64,000 nucleotides of DNA from positions 198,432,862 to 198,496,861 of the forward strand of contig OY998178.1 in assembly GCA_963921935.1 (NCBI GenBank), read 5' to 3'. The notes beneath the pieces are model-generated. The model was not told the DNA's origin and ran no database searches. It saw only the letters and a program-made list of their open reading frames with translations. The DNA is from Galeruca laticollis (Eukaryota > Arthropoda > Insecta > Coleoptera > Chrysomelidae). Below are positions 20,369-31,283 of this stretch, one piece after another (position 1 is the stretch's first letter; each line of letters begins with the position of its first letter). The position numbers and the translations under genes are program-made.

Positions 20369-22757
20369 GCCTCCGGGTGTTAACAAGTGACCAATTTTAT
20401 GATTGATACAGTTTAGAGCATCTCATAGATGAACCCTATTGATTTTCAGATCACCAAAGCCAGTACAACGGGTGCTATAAATCCAGATATACTGCAATTT
20501 TGATCATTTTCGGAGAAATTTCGGCTTTTTATCACGATACAGCCTCTGAAGTTGGAGTGTATAGGATTGACCAGTTTTATGATTGGATATTGTTCAGAGC
20601 GTCTTATATATGAAGCTTATTGATTTTCAGTTCACTAGAGCCAGTACAACGGGTGCTATGGTACTGTAAGTACCACATTTTTGGTAATTTTTGTAGAAAT
20701 TTCGGGTTGTTAGCACGATACAGCCTCCGGATTGTACACAAGTGACCAATTTTATGATTGGATATTGTTCAGGGCGTCTTATATATGACGTCAGGTCACT
20801 AGAGCTAGTACAACGGGTGCTATGGTACTTGAGGTACCACATTTTTGGACATTTTTGTAGAAATTTCGGGTTGTTAGCACGATACAGCTTCCGGAGTGTA
20901 TACAAGTGACAAATTTTATGATTGGGTATTGTTCAGGGCATCATATATATGAAGCTTATTGATTTTCAGTTCACTAGAGCCAGTACAACGGGTGCTATGA
21001 TACTTGAAGTTGGAGTGTATAGGATTGACCAGTTTTATGATTGGATATTGTTCAGGGCGTCTCACAGATGAACCCTAATGATTATCAGCTCACTAGAGCA
21101 AGTACAACGGGTAGTATAAAGCGAAATATACTACATTTTTGGTAATTTTTGGAGAAATTTCTCTGTTTTAGCACGATACAGCATTCGGAATGTAAACAAG
21201 TGACCTATTTTATGATTGGATATTGCTCGGGGCGTCTCACAAATGAACCCTAATGATTTTTAGCTCACCAGAGCCAGTACAACGGGTAGTATAAATCCAA
21301 ATATACTACATTTTTGGTAATTTTTGGAGAAATTTCGCTTTGTTAGCACGATACAGCCTTCGGTATGTAAACAAGTGACCAATTTTATGATTGGATATTG
21401 CTCAGGGCGTCTTATATATGACGTCAGGTCACTAGAGCTAGTACAACGGGTGCTATGGTACTTGAGGTATTACATTTTTGGACATTTTTGTAGAAATTTC
21501 GGGTTGTTAGCACGATACAGCTTCCGGAGTGTATACAAGTGACCAATTTTATGATTGGGTATTGTTCAGGGCGTCATATATATGAAGCTTGTTGATTTTC
21601 AGTTCACTAGAGCCAGTACAACGGGTGCTATGATACTTGAAGTTGGAGTGTATAGGATTGACCAGTTTTATGATTGGATATTGTTCAGGGCGTCTCACAG
21701 ATGAACCCTAATGATTTTCAGCTCACTAGAGCAAGTACAACGGGTAGTATAAAGCGAAATATACTACATTTTTGGTAATTTTTGGAGAAATTTCTCTGTT
21801 TTAGCACGATACAGCATTCGGAATGTAAACAAGTGACCTATTTTATGATTGGATATTGCTCGGGGCGTCTCACAAATGAACCCTAATGATTTTTAGCTCA
21901 CCAGAGCCAGTACAACGGGTAGTATAAATCCAAATATACTACATTTTTGGTAATTTTTGGAGAAATTTTGCTTTGTTAGCACGATACAGCCTTCGGTATG
22001 TAAACAAGTGACCAATTTTATGATTGGATATTGCTCAGGGCGTCTTATATATGACGTCAGGTCACTAGAGCTAGTACAACGGGTGCTATGGTACTTGAGG
22101 TATTACATTTTTGTAGAAATTTCGGGTTGTTAGCACGATACAGCTTCCGGAGTGTATACAAGTGGCCAATTTTATGATTGGGTATTGTTCAGGGCGTCAT
22201 ATATATGAAGCTTATTGATTTTCAGTTCACTAGAGCCAGTACAACGGGTGCTATGATACTTGAAGTTGGAGTGTATAGGATTGACCAGTTTTATGATTGG
22301 ATATTGTTCAGGGCGTCTCACAGATGAACCCTAATGATTTTCAGCTCACTAGAGCAAGTACAACGGGTAGTATAAATCGAAATATACTACAATTTTGGTA
22401 ATTTTTGGAGAAATTTCTCTGTTTTAGCACGATACAGCATTCGGAATGTAAACAAGTGACCTATTTTATGATTGGATATTGCTCGGGGCGTCTCACAAAT
22501 GAACCCTAATGATTTTTAGTTCACCAGAGCCAGTACAACGGGTAGTATAAATCCAAATATACTACATTTTTGGTAATTTTTGGAGAAATTTCGCTTTGTT
22601 AGCACGATACAGCCTTCGGTATGTAAACAAGTGACCAATTTTATGATTGGATATTGCTCAGGGCGTCTCACAAATGAGTCCTACTGATTTTCAGCTCAAC
22701 AGAGCCATTACAACGGGTTGTATAAATCGAGATATACTACATTTTTGCTAATTTTTA
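20369..22757. repeat. 175-bp satellite, array 2, with 633-bp higher-order repeat
   Basis: Monomer starts (AGTACAACGGG or variant): 20462, 20643, 20807, 20982, 21101, 21276, 21440, 21615, 21734, 21909, 22073, 22238, 22357, 22532, 22707. From 20807 the spacings repeat as 175-119-175-164, giving units of 633, 633 and 634 bp. The 119-bp monomer always has the same internal deletion (GATACTTGAAGTTGGAGTGT). Small ORFs in it are not genes. Confidence 0.92.
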
Positions 22758-22881
22758 TATGCGGAAAAGTTAGCTTTAATCTTTAAAACCGCTTATTTTT
22801 ATATTTTTTAGACTCTAAATTGAAGTTTTTTTTTTGGTTAATATTTCGTTATTTAGTAATAAAGAGAATATGAAACATAAT

Positions 22882-23013
22882 TGTCCTAATATTACCCTCT
22901 TGATTATATCCATGACATTGTCAGTTATGTTACAAAGTTGTCAATAATTTTATGTCAGTTATTTTCTGTAGAATAAAGCTTTATTCTAAAGGCAATCCAT
23001 TGTATTCAGTACA
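22882..23013 (+). repeat. 5' LTR of gypsy C
   Basis: TGTCCTAATATTACC...CAGTACA. It carries a GAATAAAGC poly(A)-signal-like site. Very short for a gypsy LTR. Confidence 0.85.
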
Positions 23014-23045
23014 ATTTATTCCACAGAAAATATTAAATAGATAAG

Positions 23046-23705
23046 CTACTTCGCCCCGGTCGTTTAGATATAGATGTTACACTTGGAAACGCAGGTCAAC
23101 TTTGGAATCATTGGTACAGATCGTTCGTGAATTTTCTGGAAGCGGCAGATGCGAAGGATAACACGAAGAAGCTGAATCTACTAATAATCTACGTGAGTCC
23201 AGTCGTTTTTGAGTCTATTAGTGAAAGTATAACGTATGAAGTTGCCATAAAAACCTTTGAGAGCACCTACGTAAAACCTAAAAATGAAATATGTTCTCGA
23301 TATTTTCTCTCATCAAGAAGACAGCTAGCGGGTGAGTCAATTGACCAATATTTACAATCTTTGAAACAAATGAGCAAAGATTGCAAATTTAAAGCTGTCA
23401 CGGCCGAACAGAATAGAGATAATTGTATCCGAGACTCATTTATCAGTGTTTTAATTTCACCTAAAATTAGACAGCGGCTTCTAGAGCACTCCTCTTTGAG
23501 CTTAATTCAAGCGTTTGATACTGCAAGAGCGTTAGAAATAGCCAAGCAACATGCTGAATCATATTTATCAACTTTTGATTCAAGTGTTGCCGTTTTACAA
23601 AACGCAGAACCGTCACAACGTTCTGAAAATTCATCAACCAGGCAGTTAGCGGCTGCTGCATCTGTCCTGCTAAAAATGCAATTTGCAATTCCTGCAATAA
23701 AATAG
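23046..23705 (+). pseudogene. Gypsy C gag
   Basis: Open for about 220 codons from soon after the LTR. Reads as a capsid: LWNHWYRSFVNFLEAADA, then SRRQLAGESIDQYLQSLKQM and QRLLEHSSLSLIQAFDTARA, the usual retrotransposon gag pattern (the sequence around LEIAKQHAES is helical). No start codon is seen upstream; the ATG may be lost. A short following segment contains scattered CNK/C residues that may be a decayed zinc knuckle (about 23690-23740). Stop at 23703. Confidence 0.75.
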
Positions 23706-23779
23706 GTCATTTTTCAACTGTGTGTAGAACAAGTAACACCAGAAGAACTCAGAAAGCATCTGCTGCTATTTTGTCTACA

Positions 23780-24017
23780 ATTTCTGCTGTTTCTCATAGT
23801 TGTTTATCCAAATATATTATTCAAATTAAAATAAACAACATAATCACACATGCACTAGTCGATACAGGGATTTCTGATTTATATTTCAAGTAAAATTGTT
23901 GCCAGTAGAAATATTTGTGTCATTCCATCAAGAATTAATGTTAAAATGGCTTCAACATCTCTCACGTCGCAAGCTCTTGGATATTGTATTGTACGCCTAC
24001 AAATTTTGGATAACATT
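23780..24017 (+). pseudogene. Gypsy C protease, first part
   Basis: THALVDTGISDLYF includes the DTG active site at 23861-23869, followed by a TAA. The reading frame is cut by the solo LTR at 24018; the matching remainder begins after 24870. Confidence 0.75.
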
Positions 24018-24866
24018 TGTCACGGTTAGTCAGGGTGGTAGAGCATAAAAAGGGCTGGATGGTTAGATATACTTCTTTATTTAACAGTGTGATGTGTTCA
24101 AAATAAAATAAATATTTACAACTAAAATCTAATACTCTGTACAAGAATTATATACACGTTCTGGTCCTGGAGGCGGCAGTCTCCCTGGGGTGGTCGTCGG
24201 GTCGAGTCGCAGATGATTCTTCTCCGGTTCGTACGACGTCTCGTAACGGGGTCGTGGATTGTTGTACTCTGTTGTCCGGATTCCTCAGCGGGACGATAGG
24301 TTCCTATAACCAAAAGGGTGTGTCAGGGTCGAGATCCCGCGTTCAACGCACAGCGTAATCTCGGAGGTTCGGAGTTTGCTTCCGTTCCGGGCTCAACGCG
24401 CTCCGGGATTTCGGCTAATCGGGAAGGCCTCGGTCCTGCGCTCAACACGCTGCAGGGATTGACCTAGGGTAGTTGGCGTCCGCCCTAAGCTCAACACGCT
24501 TTAGGACTTCGTCCGATATACACCGTTTGCTTCGCGTCTAGCCTCGCGTTCAACGAACACAGAGGGGTCGACGACAAGCCGGATGTTTATGTGTTCACAA
24601 TCCCATGCTCAACACGCTCCGGGATATAGTGCAACACTTCGGTTATTTTCCGTTGAAGCTTCCTATCGTTATTCTACGTAAGGATCGAGCTTGCTTGGTA
24701 TATCGCAGTTCGTCTGCTTTGGTAGTATCGGTGAAGTTATTAGTGGAACGGCGAAAGTGCTGCCCTCTCGGTACTGGGTGCCCACTCCGTCTAGTTTGGC
24801 TTGGGTAGTGTTGTTTTCTGATTATTTATCGGGGTTATCTCTTGTTCAGACGACATTGTCGTTACA
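24018..24866 (-). mobile_element. 849-bp solo LTR nested in gypsy C
   Basis: Starts TGTCACGG and ends GTTACA (TG...CA). CATT at 24014-24017 and 24867-24870 is a 4-bp target duplication, and its removal would rejoin the protease frame. It is GC-rich compared with all neighbours and contains a degenerate short repeat around GCTCAACACGCT (24345, 24400, 24445, 24495, 24610). Orientation is inferred from AAATAAAG about 55 bases from the left end on the minus strand. Different family from the other LTRs here. Confidence 0.8.
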
Positions 24867-24870
24867 CATT

Positions 24871-26360
24871 TATACAAATGTAAAGCTTTTAGTCCTTGAA
24901 CTTTGCACTGAAGTGATCATTGGTCATGATATTCTGAAGCAACATTCCCGACTCGAAATTCTTTTTGGAGGTGACAAATCTACCCTATCAATATTCAATT
25001 TAGCAGTAGCAAATGTTGAACCATTGTGTGAAACGTATGTGTATTTACTATTCTCAAACCATAAATAAATATACATTATTGGATGCATACCCATTGCTAC
25101 GGGTAGAAGACATTGTAAACCAAATTAGAAATATTCCGTTTTTAGTACAGTTGACCTCCATAGTGCCTATTACCAAATTCCAATTAGAGATGAAGAAAAG
25201 ATCTACACAACATTTGAAGCTTGTGGAAATTTGTACCAATTCACTCGAATTCCGTTTGGTGTTATCAATGACTCCAACGAACCGTCGACAGTATCATCAA
25301 GAAAGAAAATCTTAAAAGCGTCTATGCATATCTGGATGACGTCACTTTTTGCGGTAACTCACAAGAAGAACATGATCAAAATTTACAAAAATTTTTGGAT
25401 GTCATTAAGAAATACCGTTTAACAATGAATGAAACAAAATCAAGATTTTCCCTCAAATCGATTTGCATTCTTGGTTATTTAATATGCGACAAAACTATGA
25501 AGCCGGACCCAGAACGACTTAATCCTCTCTTGAATTTACCAGTACCCGATACTACAACTTCTCTTCGAAGGATTCTAGGAATGTTTGCACACTACTCTAA
25601 ATGGGTTCTTAAAATTTCCGAAAAAATTCAGCCGCTAGCATACAGCACAAGTTTTCCATTGTCTGAAAAAGCTATCTTGGCATTTAGACAGCTCAAACAA
25701 GACATAGCCAACTCTTCGATTTCTTCAATTGATGACGACGCTATGTTAACTGTTGAAGCCGATGCCTCAGAATTTGCGATAGCTGCTCAATTATCCCAAT
25801 CAGGAAGACCAGTCTCATTTTTCTCAAGAACCTTGTCCTCTCAGGAACAAAAGCATTCGTCAGTTGAAAAAGAAGCGTACGCAATAGTAGAAGCACTGAA
25901 AAAGTGGCGACATTTTTTAATTGGTAGACTTTTTCAGCTCATTACGGATCAGAAGTCAGTGGCATTTATGTTTAATAACAAGTCCTCTTCCAAAATCAAA
26001 AATGAAAAAATTCAACGTTGGCGTTTGGAATTGTCATGCTACAAGTATGATATCGTTTACAGGTCAGGAAGTCAAAACACGGTAGCTGATGCATTTTCCC
26101 GTATTACTTCTGCAATCATGTCATCGGCTGATCAAAAGAAATTATTTGATTTAAATTCTTCTTTGTGTCACCCTGGTATTACCCGGTTTTTCCATTGGAT
26201 ACGCTGCAAAAATCTCCCTTATTCTGTGGAAGACGTCCGTCAAATTACCTCCTCATGTCTTGTTTGTGCTGAAATTAAACCAAAATTTCATAAAAATGAA
26301 GGAACGTTAATCAAAGCCACCGCATCATTTGAACGTCTTAATTTGGATTTTAAAGGTTAA
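24871..26360 (+). pseudogene. Gypsy C reverse transcriptase, RNase H and zinc finger
   Basis: After the end of protease (EVIIGHDILKQHS) the RT is in several frames: KYTLLDAYPLLRVEDIV, a VDL-SAYYQIPI segment, QFTRIPFGV, and YLDD at about 25330. The longest open part (25395-26360) holds the RT thumb (GYLICDKTMKPDPERL), RNase H (VEADASEFAIAAQLS, EKEAYAIVEAL, LITDQKSVAFMF) and the integrase HHCC finger (HPG...H...CLVC). Some of the RT finger region is deleted near 25060. TAA at 26358 lies at a small AAAGGTT duplication. Confidence 0.85.
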
Positions 26361-27188
26361 AGGTTAAAGGCCTTCATCTTCATTTAATAAGTACTTACTA
26401 ACCGTTGTTGATGAATTTTCCAGATTCCCATTCGCATTTCCATGCTCCGACATACCATCCTCTACAGTTATCCAAAGTTTGCGTCAAATATTTTCTACAT
26501 TTGGCACTCCGACATATGCTCATTCTGACCAAGGTACTTCGTTTATGTCCCGTGAACTTAAGTCATTTTTAGAGTATCATGGTACTGCTTCAAGTCGCAC
26601 GACTCCATATAATCCTCAGGGTAATGGTCAGTGCGAACGATTTAATGGAATTATATGGCAAACCATCCGGTTGCCTTTAAAATCTCAAAATTTGAAAATA
26701 AACCACTGGGAGCAGGTTCTAGTGGGATTCTCTTCACTATATTAGATCTCTTTTATGTACTGCTATCAACTCGACCCCACATGAACGTATGTTTAAATAT
26801 GTGAGATGCTAAACTTATGTATCGTCAGTTCCTACATGGCTAGCTGCACCAGGACTAATACTATTAAAGAGATTTGTCCGTTCGAATAAATACGAACCCT
26901 TAGTTGACGAAGTCCAACTCCTAGAAGCCAACTCGGAATAAGCCCATATTCGACTGGAAAATGGAGAAGAAAAGACAGTTTCAACTCGAAGATCAAGTCC
27001 ATTCAAATCAAGAGCATCAAAATCAAGACCAAAGCATTCAAGAAAATCAAGTCCATCTGATTCAAGACCACTCCATTCAAGAACAGAACAATCAAGACGC
27101 AGTACTGAATATCGATAGGCCAGTTAGGACACGAAGGCGTCCTCAATATTTTAGAAGACTTCCTCGAGAAATAAGAAGGCGGGATGAA
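26361..27188 (+). pseudogene. Gypsy C integrase and C-terminal tail
   Basis: Core motifs: TVVDEFSRFPFAFPC, HSDQGTSFMS (second Asp, about 26527) and NPQGNGQCERFNG (Glu, about 26635). The first Asp is in the LDF just upstream. The tail is a Gln/His/Asn-rich stretch (27000-27110, QEHQNQDQSIQ) followed by a basic RPVRTRRRPQYFRR end close to the 3' LTR. Stops at 26743 and later show it is dead. Confidence 0.8.
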
Positions 27189-27320
27189 TGTCATAATATT
27201 ACCCTCTTGATTATATCCATGACATTGTCAGTTATGTTACAAAGTTGTCAATAATTTTATGTCAGTTATTTTCTGTAGAATAAAGCCTTATTCTAAAGGT
27301 AATCCAATGTATTTACTACA
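27189..27320 (+). repeat. 3' LTR of gypsy C
   Basis: TGTCATAATATTACC...TTTACTACA, 132 bp, pairs with 22882-23013. Preceded by a purine tract. Confidence 0.85.
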
Positions 27321-27620
27321 ATGATACTATTGCTATTTTTGTATGTTAATTTTCTGTATTTGTAATATGTTCTAAATCCTCTCTGTATTCTATTTTCAAC
27401 TTCAGATCTCTTCTCATTTTTGACTGTGACAAGATACTTAAACTCGTTAACTGGGTATATCAAATCCTCTATTTTTATTCGTTTTTGTTTTCGTTTGTGT
27501 AACGTTCCCTATTTCGTTTGATTTATTTCTAATCCACTACTGATTGGATACTCTGAGTTCATTTCTTCAAAGACCTTTTGTCTCTTGTTATAAGGATTAT
27601 ATCATTGTTTTATGAGGTTA
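27321..27620 (-). pseudogene. LINE reverse transcriptase C-terminal fragment
   Basis: Minus strand shows SGLEINQTK, then VNEFKYL and NRIQRGFRTYYKYRKL, matching the thumb/after-RT region of RTE-like LINEs (GL-IN--KTK ... EFKYLG). Stops and shifts. It lies against the right edge of gypsy C, so the gypsy may have landed in it. Confidence 0.6.
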
Positions 27621-27786
27621 TACTGCTCTATATGGTTGTTGTTACGTCCCTTGAGTCTACAGGATGTTTCCAAAGTAATCTGAATATATTATTGTTGGCG
27701 ATTCGTGAATTTCAAGTCGAAAAATTCGTATAAACATTTGTGAGTCTTGTTCTAATGAGGAAAAGTGCTCAATGTTTTCACATATA

Positions 27787-27862
27787 ATCTCCCAAGAGCT
27801 TGAATAATCGAGTAACCGAGAAAACAGTTACGGAGAATAATTCAAGCTAGCGGGAGATTTGG
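27787..27862. repeat. Short inverted repeat
   Basis: AATCTCCCAAGAGCTTGAAT (27787 on) is inverted at about 27838-27862 (ATTCAAGCTAGCGGGAGATT), arms about 23 bp with a 27-bp centre. Function unknown. Confidence 0.5.
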
Positions 27863-28022
27863 TACGAAATTTTTTTACCTACAATGTATTTTAAATAGTC
27901 TTAATTTTTTTTTACTTTCCCTTTGGCCCAGTAAAAAAATGTAGGCATCAGTCATAAATACATTTCTTCATATTTCATACTATGAATAATTTTGTACTAC
28001 TAGAGAGAAAGGAAAAATAATA

Positions 28023-28394
28023 ATGACCCATGCAAAATCAACGACAATTTTACGTGGTAACATAAAATATGGGAAGTTCACTGTGACTGCAGCACTTTGG
28101 TCGAATGACGTTTCACGTTATTCGCCATATTGGATTCAAATTTATCATAAAAATATAAAATATTCAACGTACTTGGTGAACAATTCTGGCTTAAATCCGG
28201 AACAAGAAGATCTATTCAAAGATATGAACAATATTCTTCGGGAAATGATACTATATTTCAACTATAAACCTAGTGTTGGGAAGAACAAAATCATATCGAA
28301 GTATTACTTGTATTTCGTGAAACATAGACATTTAATGAAGAAATGGAACAGCTCTTTACTTTATTCGCCCTTGACAAAAAATAGCGGAAAATGA
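28023..28394 (+). CDS. Orphan 123-residue ORF
   Basis: ATG to TGA with no interruption, which is unusual here where almost every gene is broken. The product is basic and aromatic-rich (VTAALWSNDVSRYSPYWIQI, then a helical EDLFKDMNNILREMILYF and a Lys/Tyr-rich tail KYYLYFVKHRHLMKKWNS). No signal peptide or zinc motif. Lies between a LINE scrap and another LINE fragment, inside the proposed Lilliputian-like intron. I do not recognise it; it could be the end of a longer spliced gene or part of an unlisted transposon. Confidence 0.4.
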   Translation: MTHAKSTTILRGNIKYGKFTVTAALWSNDVSRYSPYWIQIYHKNIKYSTYLVNNSGLNPEQEDLFKDMNNILREMILYFNYKPSVGKNKIISKYYLYFVKHRHLMKKWNSSLLYSPLTKNSGK

Positions 28395-28840
28395 ACTTTA
28401 AAAACACTTGCTACTAATGTTGCCAATAATAAATAACATGTACTTATTTTTAAATTGAAAATATATATTTGTCAAAAATAATCCACATGTCTGTTATTCT
28501 GGCATCTACACGTGACAGCTGTCAAACCAGAGAAATTATCACTTATTAATAATTTTGCAGCTACGTCACGTGACTGAAAAACATTTCGAGAAATTTAGGT
28601 TGTCGTCATGGCAACCTGTCAAAATCAAGGCATCTGATTGGCTTAAACAACGGGTAAAAATTTTTCATTATTATAATAGAAGCAATAACACTGTGATAAA
28701 TATAAACAAAAAATTGTACATTTCATAGCAGATGTTCAATGTGCACCTCCAGCTAAAATACAAGCAAGCATTCGCTTGAAGAAGTTGTAGCAGAAAATAT
28801 ATAATTAGAACAAATGTGGAAAACATTAGTCAATAATCTA
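28395..28840. other. Spacer with CACGTGAC motifs
   Basis: No gene. Contains ACACGTGACAGC and GTCACGTGAC (about 28509 and 28566), E-box-like palindromes, and a small inverted GGTTG...CAACC. Nothing more can be said. Confidence 0.3.
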
Positions 28841-29070
28841 AGAAATGACTAAAAATATTTGTGGGGTGACTACCACAGAAGAAAATAAAAAGTTAACGAG
28901 ATGGTGGAATGAACAAATACAAACTCTGGTAAAAATGAAGAAACAAAAACGGAAAGAATATCTAAAAAAAAGGAGCAATGAAAGCTGAAAGAACTAAAAC
29001 CAAAGAGATATGAGCAATGCTAAAAGACAAGCATGGGACGAATTTGGCGAAAAAAGAAAACGACGGTAAA
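28841..29070 (+). pseudogene. RTE-like LINE fragment (linker after endonuclease)
   Basis: Reads ICGVTTTEENKKLTRWWNEQ followed by a Lys-rich helix (KMKKQKRKEYLKKRSN) and QAWDEFGEK. This is the region between endonuclease and RT in RTE-like LINEs (TKWWNEEV...KKKA...). Broken by stops. Confidence 0.55.
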
Positions 29071-29269
29071 GCAAGTCCTTGTGACATCCCATAAATAATC
29101 GTCTAGTACTTGGCGGAGGAACTAATAATTTAAGTAGTATCATTGAGTATACTCAATGGTAGTATTGAGTTTTTGTCGAGGACGAGGAAATGGGGATAAG
29201 AAATAAACATACGTAAAACAATATATGTGTAATGGATGTGAACATCGATATATGATGCTAGAAGAACTA

Positions 29270-29690
29270 CAACAACCAATAAAATAAAATACTGCACGGA
29301 ATACAAATACTTAGGAATGTGAGTGTTTTTAAATGAAACTCACGTTCTCTAGTTAATTCCACAATATAATACAAGTTATTGAAAATTGTAAAAAATTGTC
29401 AATTTTTTAGAATTTTCAATAACTTGTATTATATTGTGGAATTAACTAGAGACCGTGAGTTTCATTTAAAAACACTAATATAAGCATATTCCACGAAGTA
29501 AGGGTCGAGACAGTCAATTACTTAGGAATGATTACAAATAATGGTATATTGGATGAAGCAATTACCCAAACAAATACCAAAGGGCGAGCAGCCATCCGAT
29601 AGCTTCATAGCATATTATGGGGCATAAATATATCGAAGAATAACACAGAATATATAGTAGCATGGGTGATGGAAGAATAGATAAGGAAGG
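29270..29690 (+). pseudogene. LINE RT thumb fragment split by a palindromic insert
   Basis: EYKYLGM on the left and VNYLGMITNNGILDEAITQT on the right belong to a LINE (YLG motif; RAAIR-LHSILWG). A 199-bp Penelope-derived insert (29320-29518) lies in the YLG codons and duplicates 12 bp. Confidence 0.55.
29320..29518 (+). mobile_element. Penelope-derived palindromic mini-element 1
   Basis: Arms of about 75 bp (AAATGAAACTCACG..., AGTTAATTCCACAATATAAT...) are almost perfect inverted copies around AATTGTCAATTTT. A non-palindromic tail (ATTCCACGAAGTAAGGGTCG) ends it. Target duplication TACTTAGGAATG at 29308-29319 and 29519-29530 (12 bp). No ORF. Confidence 0.85.
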
Positions 29691-29699
29691 ATACACATT

Positions 29700-30308
29700 T
29701 TACTACGCAGGGGAAAAATTGCACAGTATTTATGGTGAATAAAAAGTTAAGAAACAAAGTAATGACCTTCCAAGCAGTAAATGGAAGAATCTCAACAATT
29801 AGGATTGAAAATAAGCAAGCAAATCTAACAATAATAAATGTTTACGCACCAACAGAGGCCACAAATAGCTAAGACAATGAAGAATTCTGTGACAAGCTGC
29901 AAGAGGTTTGGGAAAATATACCTAGAAATGACATGAAACTAGTCATAGGAGACTTCAATGCACAAATCGGAAAGGAGGAATATAACGAAAATGTGGCAAG
30001 CAAAGAAACGATACACGACAGGACAAACGACAATGGCTCAAGATTGCAATTTTGGGATCAGTACCGACACTTTCATAATAAGTACCAAATTCAGACATAA
30101 AAATGAGCATAAAGTGACATGGACAAAACCAGGCTCCAATGAAGGGAAGCAGATAGATCACGCACTCATATCAAGAAAATGGCTGAAAACAGTAGAAGAT
30201 ACTCGTTCATTCAGATGCGCTAATGTGGATTCGGATCATTTCATAGTTGTGGTGAAAATTAAAATGAAGATACTAAGGAACGTTCAAAAGGAAACGCGCA
30301 AAAAATAA
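29700..30308 (+). pseudogene. LINE APE endonuclease
   Basis: Motifs: LTIINVYAPTE, MKLVIGDFNAQIGKE (metal/catalytic DFN), KVTWTKPG...QIDHALISRKW and VDSDHFIVVVKIK (catalytic SDH). These are the late motifs of APE endonucleases. Frameshift near 29985 and a stop at 30306. The N-terminal Glu motif is not clear. Confidence 0.75.
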
Positions 30309-31283
30309 TGGAACATAGATAATTTAAAAAAAGAACATACGGAAGAAAGATACAGACAAGTATTAAAATATAGACTAACACAAGATCCAGATGGAAATAT
30401 AGAGAAAAAATGGGAGAACATAAAAAACAGTATTACCAAAACAGCCGAGGAAATACTAGGACAAAAAAGGAACAAGGATGTAAAAAATGGTACGATGAAG
30501 AATGTGAAAGCAAAAGAAAAACAAAAAGATCAAGCACGAAAAAAATGGCTAAATACAGGAGGAGAGACGGAACTGAAAGAATACAAGAAAAAGAAGAAAG
30601 ACGCGGACAAATGCTGTCAGAAGAAAAAAGCAGAGTGGATAAAGGAGATTATGATGGAAATAGAAAGTGACAACCTAGATAATAAAAAACTATATGATTA
30701 CATAAGAAAACAAAGTAAAATAAGCAAAAGAGAATGGGAAGCATATTACAAAAACGATCTAAAGGAGGTTGAGGTTACAGAAGCAAATTTTGAGGTAACA
30801 GCAGAAGAGGAAGAGGAATACCTCCCAACATGTGCAGAATATGAAGGAACAATAACAAATCTCAAACATAAGAAGGCAGCAGGACCTGATGGAATAGTTA
30901 ACGAACTGATAAAGAAAGGAGAAGAAGTACTAAAAAGAAAGATATATGAATTACTCATAAACATATGGAAGAAAGAACAAATGCCAGCAGAATGGCGTTT
31001 AGGTCCAACAATACCAATCTTCAAAAAAAGAGACCAAACAAAATGCTATAACTACCGAGGAATAACCCTGCTTCTCACAGTGTACAAAGTCATGACATCA
31101 CTTTTAAGAAAGGAAATAAACAAATACGCAGAAGAGAAACTAGGGGAATATCGATATGGCTTTAGAAGTGGTAAATCAACTATAGATGCAGTGCTTGTAA
31201 TGACACAGACAATAGAAAAAAGCTATGAATATGGAATCGATTTACACATATTGTTTGTAGATTTTAAGCATACATTTGCTAGT
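30309..31283 (+). pseudogene. LINE reverse transcriptase, first part
   Basis: A very Lys/Glu-rich linker precedes HKKAAGPDGIVNELIKKG, MPAEWRLGPTIPIFKKRD, CYNYRGITLLLTVYKV, YGFRSGKSTIDAV and LHILFVDFKHTFAS, the RT motifs 0 to A in order. Open from 30495 to the mariner TIR at 31285. The ORF then reads into the mariner by chance to a stop at 31341. Confidence 0.85.

Larger units (their letters stand above)
22882..27320 (+). mobile_element. Gypsy LTR retrotransposon, family C, 132-bp LTRs
   Basis: LTRs 22882-23013 and 27189-27320 are both 132 bp and nearly identical. Flanks are ATAAT and ATGAT, a 5-bp target duplication with one change. Between them come gag, protease, RT, RNase H and integrase on the plus strand, then a purine-rich tract (about 27168-27188) just before the 3' LTR. 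An 849-bp solo LTR interrupts the protease region. Many frameshifts. Confidence 0.9.

Noticed and set aside
21324..21542. ORFs in the second satellite array (also 20627-20905)
   Set aside because: Multiple of monomer sequence in both strands; no independent evidence of coding.
28509..28576. CACGTGAC palindromes as a regulatory cluster
   Set aside because: Two E-box-like sites in a spacer with no gene attached are not enough for a regulatory call.
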